Below are positions 26,227-30,739 of a stretch of DNA of 30,739 bases, piece by piece. The stretch's first letter is position 1. Every line of letters starts with the position of its first letter. The stretch covers positions 1-30,739 of the forward strand of contig CAKPSA010000006.1 of the NCBI GenBank assembly GCA_934183145.1, read 5' to 3'. The position numbers and the translations under genes are program-made. This DNA is from an uncultured Veillonella sp. Lineage in GTDB: Bacteria > Bacillota > Negativicutes > Veillonellales > Veillonellaceae. The notes under the pieces were generated by a model, which was given only the letters and a program-made list of their open reading frames with translations, searched no databases and was not told the origin of the DNA.

Positions 26227-27291
26227 ATGATTAATATTGAATGGCGTAAAGATACGCTGGTATTATTAGATCAAACTAAATTGCCTACTGAAATTACATA
26301 TGTTCACTGTACAGATTGGCGCCAAGTAGCCGAAGCTATTAAAATGCTTCGCGTTCGTGGCGCACCTGCTATTGGTGTAGCTGCTAGTTATGGTCTTATT
26401 CTAGCTGCTATGGAAGCAGGTCGTTTGGATGCTCCATTTAGTGAACAACTTACAAGCTTATATGAATTTAGTGAGACCTTAAAGGAAACTCGTCCTACAG
26501 CAATCAACCTAGCTTGGGCTGTAGATCGTGTTATTTCTCTTGTAAAAGAGCATGTTGAAAGCATGTCTTCTATGAGTGAAGTAGTAGAGCTCATTACAAA
26601 AGAGGCTATTACAATTCATGAAGAAGATGTGTCTTTGAACCGTCGTATGGCTGAAGCAGGAGCAACTCTTTTTGAAGGTCAAAAAAATATTCGTATTCTA
26701 ACACATTGTAATGCAGGTGCACTAGCTACAGGTGGTTTAGGAACAGCACTTGGTGTTGTCCGTAAATTACATGAAAATAGACAATTAGAACGGGTGTATG
26801 CGGATGAAACAAGACCATTATTACAAGGTGCTCGTCTTACTGCTTTTGAACTTCATGATGATGGTATCCCTGTAACTCTTGAGACCGATAATATGGCAGC
26901 TTATGCCATGCAACATGGCCTCATTGATGCCGTTATCGTCGGTGCTGACCGCATCACTACAAAAGGGGATGTAGCCAATAAGATTGGTACCTATGGTGTA
27001 GCAGTATTAGCTAAATTCCATAATATTCCATTTTATGTAGCAGCGCCATATAGTACATTTGACTTTACCCTTGAAAATGGTACGGATATTCCTATCGAGA
27101 TGCGCGACGATTATGAAGTAACATCTCTACATGGTGTTCAAACAGCGCCTAATGGTATTGATGTACTTAATCCAGCCTTCGATGTGACGCCACATGAACT
27201 AGTGACTGCCATCATTACTGAAGAAGGTGTATTAAAACCGAACTATGAAGAGTCTATTGATAAGCTACGTCAGATCGTAGAATCTAAATAA
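26227..27291 (+). CDS. mtnA: S-methyl-5-thioribose-1-phosphate isomerase
   Basis: Isomerises methylthioribose 1-phosphate to methylthioribulose 1-phosphate in methionine salvage. The 354 residues match the family length. Key residues align by number with the Bacillus enzyme: Cys161 in THCNAGALATGG and Asp241 in VGADRITTKGDVANKIGTYG; the RVRGAPAIGVAASYG segment (about 42-56) is also present. The related eIF2B-like ribose-1,5-bisphosphate isomerases are less likely given the neighbours. AGAAGGAGAAGGT precedes the ATG. No mtnB, mtnW/mtnX or mtnD lies in the window, so the fate of its product cannot be seen here. Confidence 0.94.
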   Translation: MINIEWRKDTLVLLDQTKLPTEITYVHCTDWRQVAEAIKMLRVRGAPAIGVAASYGLILAAMEAGRLDAPFSEQLTSLYEFSETLKETRPTAINLAWAVDRVISLVKEHVESMSSMSEVVELITKEAITIHEEDVSLNRRMAEAGATLFEGQKNIRILTHCNAGALATGGLGTALGVVRKLHENRQLERVYADETRPLLQGARLTAFELHDDGIPVTLETDNMAAYAMQHGLIDAVIVGADRITTKGDVANKIGTYGVAVLAKFHNIPFYVAAPYSTFDFTLENGTDIPIEMRDDYEVTSLHGVQTAPNGIDVLNPAFDVTPHELVTAIITEEGVLKPNYEESIDKLRQIVESK

Positions 27292-27361
27292 CTAAAAAAT
27301 CCAAGTGGATTAACCATACATATTTTTATTTAATCTACTTGTATGAGTAAAAGGAGATATT

Positions 27362-28606
27362 ATGCAATCTTTAATTAAAGATATTAATTTAGCAGCAGAA
27401 GGCCGCAAGAAAATTGATTGGGTTTCTAACTTTATGCCTACATTAAATACATTAGGCGATCGTTTTGAAGCAGAACAAACTTTCAAAGGTCAAACCATTG
27501 TTGTAAGTGTTCACTTAGAAGCAAAAACAGCGTATTTAGCTACAGTTTTAAAACGTGGTGGTGCTGATGTTATCGTAACTGGTTCCAATCCATTATCTAC
27601 ACAAGATGATGTAGCGGCAGGTCTCGTTGATATGGGCTTAACTGTATATGCTTGGTATGATTGTACTGAAGAAGAATACTTCAATTTTCTTAATAAGGCA
27701 CTTGATCACAAACCGCACATTATCATCGATGATGGTGGCGATTTGGTAAACTTGTTACACACAACTCGCCAAGATGCAAAAGAACGCCTTTTAGGTGGTA
27801 GTGAAGAAACAACAACAGGTGTACATCGTCTCTATGCATTAGAAAATGCAAAACAATTGACATTCCCTATGATTGCAGTTAATGATTCTTACTGTAAATA
27901 TCTCTTTGATAACCGTTATGGTACAGGTCAATCTGTTTGGGATGGTATCATGCGTACTACTAACTTAACTGTAACAGGTAAAAATGTAGTTGTTGCTGGC
28001 TATGGTTGGTGCGGTAAAGGCGTTGCTATGCGTGCAAAAGGCCTTGGTGCTCATGTATATGTAACAGAAGTAGACCCAATTAAAGCGATTGAAGCAGTAT
28101 TTGATGGCTTCAAAGTATTACCTATGATTGAAGCTGCTAAAGTAGGGGATATCTTCTGCACTGTAACAGGTTGTAAAGATGTAATCGTGAAAGAACATTA
28201 CGAAGTAATGAAAGATAAAGCTATTTTGTGTAATGCTGGTCACTTTGATTGTGAAGTTAACGTAGCTGATCTTACAGAACTTGCAGTAAGTCATGAACGT
28301 GTTCGTCAAAATATCGAAGGTTATACTATGGCTGATGGTCGTAAACTCTATGTATTGGCTGAAGGTCGCCTTGTAAACCTTGCTGCAGGCGATGGTCATC
28401 CTGCAGAAATCATGGATTTATCCTTCGCAATGCAAGCTCTTGCAGCAGAACATATTTTACATAATGGCAAAGATATGGAACCTAAGGTATATGTATTGCC
28501 TCATGAATTAGATTCAGAAATTGCAAAACTTAAATTAAATTCCATGGGTTACGATTTAGATTCCTTAACACAAGATCAAATCGATTACCTTACAAAAGTA
28601 AATTAA
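27362..28606 (+). CDS. ahcY: S-adenosylhomocysteinase family hydrolase (archaeal/Thermotoga-like type, possibly S-inosylhomocysteine)
   Basis: NAD-dependent enzyme cleaving SAH, or its inosyl analogue, to homocysteine and nucleoside. Conserved catalytic positions of the human enzyme can be matched: His51 (SVHLEAKTA), Asp124 (DDGGDLVN), Glu in SEETTTGVH, Lys179, Asp183 and Asn184 (NDSYCKYLFDN), and His in NAGHFDCEVN and GDGHPAEI. The NAD fold is VVAGYGWCGKGVA (about 210-222). At 414 residues it is shorter than canonical forms, has NPLSTQDDVAA like archaeal and Thermotoga enzymes, and lacks the usual C-terminal PDHYRY. At the position of human Glu59, described as contacting the adenine amino group, it has Lys55. 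An AAAGGAGAT site precedes the ATG. Confidence 0.9.
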   Translation: MQSLIKDINLAAEGRKKIDWVSNFMPTLNTLGDRFEAEQTFKGQTIVVSVHLEAKTAYLATVLKRGGADVIVTGSNPLSTQDDVAAGLVDMGLTVYAWYDCTEEEYFNFLNKALDHKPHIIIDDGGDLVNLLHTTRQDAKERLLGGSEETTTGVHRLYALENAKQLTFPMIAVNDSYCKYLFDNRYGTGQSVWDGIMRTTNLTVTGKNVVVAGYGWCGKGVAMRAKGLGAHVYVTEVDPIKAIEAVFDGFKVLPMIEAAKVGDIFCTVTGCKDVIVKEHYEVMKDKAILCNAGHFDCEVNVADLTELAVSHERVRQNIEGYTMADGRKLYVLAEGRLVNLAAGDGHPAEIMDLSFAMQALAAEHILHNGKDMEPKVYVLPHELDSEIAKLKLNSMGYDLDSLTQDQIDYLTKVN

Positions 28607-28616
28607 TTAACCAAAT

Positions 28617-28643
28617 ATAACCGAGCTATTACGGCTCGGTTAT
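28617..28643 (+). other. Perfect intercistronic hairpin between ahcY and the deaminase gene
   Basis: ATAACCGAGC (28617-28626) and GCTCGGTTAT (28634-28643) are a perfect 10-base inverted repeat with a 7-base loop, but no T-run follows. It is thus not a standard terminator on the plus strand; it may stabilise or process the message or reduce downstream expression. The deaminase ATG is 17 bases beyond. Confidence 0.6.
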
Positions 28644-28660
28644 ACCTATGAGGAAAGACT

Positions 28661-29950
28661 ATGTCTGATTTATTAATTACCAATGTTGACGTCTTAACTA
28701 ATGAGGGCGTTCTCAAAAATCATGCCATTGAAATTGAAAATGGTTACATTACTGCCATTATAAAGGATAGTGAAGTTACAAAGGCAAAAGACTCTGCTAA
28801 GGAAGTTCTAGATGGTAAAGGTCAATTAGCTGCGCCAGGTCTCGTAAATACACATACTCATATTGCTATGGGGCTATTTAGAAACTATGCAGATGATCTT
28901 GAACTTATGGAATGGTTAGAAACTGCAATTTGGCCAACTGAGGCCAAGCTTAATGACGAGTATGTACGTTATGGCACACAACTTGGTGTTGCTGAAATGC
29001 TGCGTTCTGGTACTACAACATTTAGCGATATGTATTTCTTTATGAATACTACGGCTGAGGTAGTAAAAGAAACGGGTATTCGCGCCGTACTATCTCGTGG
29101 TTTAGCAGGTGTATCTCCCACAGCTGATCAAGCATTAGTTGAAAATGCTGATTTATTCCGTACTTGGAACGGCTTTGATAATGACCGCATTAAGGTATTA
29201 TTGGGACCACATGCGCCATATACTTGTCCAGACGACTATATGGAAAAGGTTATTGCTTTATCCCATGAACTAAATTGTGGCATTCACATGCACTTGTCTG
29301 AAACAAAAGGGGAAGTAGAGAATGTTATTAAAGCTACTGGCAAGACTCCAATAGCTCATATGCATGACTTAGGCCTATTCTGGAATACTACATTAGCTGC
29401 TCACTGTGTTCATGTCACTGATGAAGATATGAACATTATGGCTGAAAATAATGTAGCTGTTGCACACAATCCACAATCTAATCTAAAACTAGCAAGTGGT
29501 ATTGCACCAGTACCTGAAATGATTGCCAAAGGTATTACAGTTGGTCTTGGTACAGACGGTTCTGCTTCTAATAACAATGCGGATATGCTTGAAGAAGTAC
29601 GCCTTGCTGCTACCTTACATAAAGCACGTCTCTATGATCCAAAAGCAATTCCTGCACAAGCTGCATGGAATATGGGCACCGTAGAAGGTGCAAAAGCCTT
29701 AGGATATAAAGATCTAGGTGTATTAGCTGAAGGGTATCGTGCAGATATCGTATTGTATGATGTATCTGGTATGCACTGGATGCCTCGCTATAATGATTTA
29801 GCTGCTCTTGTATACTCTGCTAATAGCTCTGATGCTAATACTACAATCGTAGGTGGCAAAATTCTTATGAAAGATAAAGAATTGCTTACTATTGATGAAG
29901 AAAAACTTCGCTCAGAAATTACGTCAGCACAAGAATATTTTAGAAACTAA
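28661..29950 (+). CDS. mtaD: 5-methylthioadenosine / S-adenosylhomocysteine deaminase
   Basis: Zinc amidohydrolase that removes the 6-amino group from methylthioadenosine and SAH, giving methylthioinosine and S-inosylhomocysteine. The 429-residue protein has the metal and substrate residues of this subgroup in order, at offsets close to Thermotoga TM0936: His65 and His67 (NTHTHIAMG), His184 (GPHAPYTC), His211 and Glu214 (HMHLSETKGE), His248 (AAHCVH) and Asp299 (GLGTDGS). The WPTEAKL segment is also typical. Related deaminases of 5'-deoxyadenosine, adenosine or guanine remain possible, but the neighbours (phosphorylase, mtnA, SAH hydrolase) favour MTA and SAH. A GAGGAAAG site precedes the ATG. 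The last five codons are tandemly duplicated just past the stop. Confidence 0.92.
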   Translation: MSDLLITNVDVLTNEGVLKNHAIEIENGYITAIIKDSEVTKAKDSAKEVLDGKGQLAAPGLVNTHTHIAMGLFRNYADDLELMEWLETAIWPTEAKLNDEYVRYGTQLGVAEMLRSGTTTFSDMYFFMNTTAEVVKETGIRAVLSRGLAGVSPTADQALVENADLFRTWNGFDNDRIKVLLGPHAPYTCPDDYMEKVIALSHELNCGIHMHLSETKGEVENVIKATGKTPIAHMHDLGLFWNTTLAAHCVHVTDEDMNIMAENNVAVAHNPQSNLKLASGIAPVPEMIAKGITVGLGTDGSASNNNADMLEEVRLAATLHKARLYDPKAIPAQAAWNMGTVEGAKALGYKDLGVLAEGYRADIVLYDVSGMHWMPRYNDLAALVYSANSSDANTTIVGGKILMKDKELLTIDEEKLRSEITSAQEYFRN

Positions 29951-29965
29951 TATTTTAGAAACTAA
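29936..29965. repeat. Tandem 15-base duplication across the mtaD stop codon
   Basis: TATTTTAGAAACTAA occurs twice back to back (29936-29950 and 29951-29965), followed by a partial third start (TATTTA). Since 15 bases keep the frame, the copy repeats the final codons Tyr-Phe-Arg-Asn and the stop. Confidence 0.95.
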
Positions 29966-30032
29966 TATTTAGTTATAACTATATTCATTGCTATTAACGT
30001 ATATAAGCTAATAAATGGATTAGTATATAAAG

Positions 30033-30068
30033 AAAACCCACTCATGATATTTCATAGAGTGGGTTTTG
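30033..30068. terminator. Bidirectional terminator between mtaD and the methyltransferase
   Basis: AAAACCCACTC (30033-30043) pairs with GAGTGGGTTTT (30057-30067), with an inner ATGA/TCAT pairing. A and T tracts flank the stem on both sides, between convergent genes. Confidence 0.88.
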
Positions 30069-30115
30069 TGTTATGTAATAGTAGTTTTACTGACCTATTA
30101 GTTATTATTCAATAT

Positions 30116-30739
30116 CTATTTAATTGCTTTCACTAAAAACATAGGTACAGGAATGTAGAATTCATCTTCTTCACTATAAATACGAGGGCCTACTGTAGGA
30201 TCAACAGATACTGAGCTGGCACCCATTTTAGTGAGTAGTTCCTTATCCCATTGTGGACGTGTGTAAGACGAAATTTCTAGCATATGGTAGATTGTGTGGC
30301 AGCGTTCTTTTAATTCATTGCTAACATGTTCATGTGCATGATGCACAGATTGTGGTAAATCATGATGATTGCGGGCGTGTTCTGCGTCATAATTAAGAAT
30401 TAAACCACCAGGACGGATGACACGTAACCATTCAGCATAGGCTTTATCTGGATGTGGTAAATTCCATGTCACATTGCGTGCCACAACGATATCAAAGGTA
30501 TTATTATCAAAGCGTAGGTTTTCAGCATCCATAACGGAGAAGGTAGCATCAGATTGTAATGACTCAGCAAGTTGGTTAGCCTCATCAATCATATTAGGCG
30601 TAATATCGATACCATGTACTGTATGGCCTAACTCAGAGAGAATAATGCTGAAAAAACCTGCACCACAGCCAATATCTAAAATGCGTAGAGATCGATCAGA
30701 GTCAAAGATATGGCTCATCAATTCATCACGCCAAAGCTT
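30116..30739 (-). CDS. Class I SAM-dependent methyltransferase, 5' end cut by window edge
   Basis: About 207 residues are visible; the frame is open to the right edge (reading LWRDELMSHIFDSD at its start), so the true start lies outside and the TTG near 30721 is not the start. Motif I of the Rossmann-type methyltransferases is ILDIGCGAGFFSIIL, followed by an acidic strand end in VHGIDITPNMI, then SVMDAENLRFDNNTFDIVVARN and LRVIRPGGLILNYD, placing it in the Methyltransferase_11 type. The substrate cannot be read; metabolite, quinone-ring or tellurite-type methylation are all possible. Its product SAH would be a substrate for the neighbouring convergent gene cluster, which may or may not be meaningful. 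Confidence 0.85.
   Translation of the reverse strand, partial: KLWRDELMSHIFDSDRSLRILDIGCGAGFFSIILSELGHTVHGIDITPNMIDEANQLAESLQSDATFSVMDAENLRFDNNTFDIVVARNVTWNLPHPDKAYAEWLRVIRPGGLILNYDAEHARNHHDLPQSVHHAHEHVSNELKERCHTIYHMLEISSYTRPQWDKELLTKMGASSVSVDPTVGPRIYSEEDEFYIPVPMFLVKAIK

Noticed and set aside
1..30739. Search by eye for CRISPR arrays, insertion sequences, attachment sites, tRNA and rRNA genes
   Set aside because: No spaced direct repeats, transposase motifs, terminal inverted repeats, cloverleaf-type sequence with a CCA end, or rRNA-like sequence was seen.

Overview
The window looks like a chromosomal core segment from a low-GC member of the Negativicutes, most likely Veillonella or a close relative. 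That assignment is inference from gene content, AT-rich codon use and remembered gene order, not from a search. Supporting points are a Gram-positive-type PolC, a folate-dependent TrmFO next to topA, strong AGGAGG-type ribosome binding sites, an FMN-riboswitch ribD-ribE-ribBA-ribH operon, and a quinone-type pyruvate oxidase in what is probably an anaerobe. I see no insertion sequence, prophage, CRISPR array, tRNA or rRNA. Both edges cut genes: topA on the left and a SAM-dependent methyltransferase on the right.

Layout. 1-5.8 kb: topA (3' part) and trmFO, convergent with lgt; lgt is divergent from a secreted GH18-family glycosidase with a long charged helical tail. 5.8-8.9 kb: leuS behind its own sigma-A promoter, then a dCMP deaminase (ComEB family). 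9-10.2 kb: an M29 aminopeptidase on the minus strand. 10.3-17.9 kb: a run of comEA, comEC, holA and polC coupling DNA uptake and replication. 18-20.2 kb: a small acidic protein of unknown function and, on the minus strand, a PoxB-type pyruvate:quinone oxidoreductase whose promoter region carries a CRP/FNR-type palindrome. 20.4-24.3 kb: the complete riboflavin operon behind an FMN riboswitch. 24.3-25.3 kb: hslO (Hsp33). 25.4-30 kb: four genes handling SAM by-products, namely an MTAP/PNP-family phosphorylase, mtnA, an S-adenosylhomocysteinase-family hydrolase and an MTA/SAH deaminase. A partial methyltransferase closes the window.

The most interesting signals are these. (1) The SAM by-product cluster combines a deaminase with a phosphorylase and a hydrolase whose purine-site residues differ from the adenine-specific enzymes. 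This suggests that methylthioadenosine and SAH are first deaminated to methylthioinosine and S-inosylhomocysteine and only then cleaved. (2) PolC lacks the whole 3'-5' exonuclease insertion inside its PHP domain; a short lysine-rich linker stands in its place. (3) ComEC keeps the membrane channel but its C-terminal metallo-beta-lactamase-like domain has lost the metal-binding motif. (4) The comEA leader has a terminator-like hairpin whose 5' arm could instead pair with the comEA ribosome binding site. (5) A CRP/FNR-like palindrome sits at an activator-like distance from the poxB -10 box, which has no -35 partner.

Almost every transcription unit ends in a clear intrinsic terminator. Several of these lie between convergent genes and appear to work in both directions.
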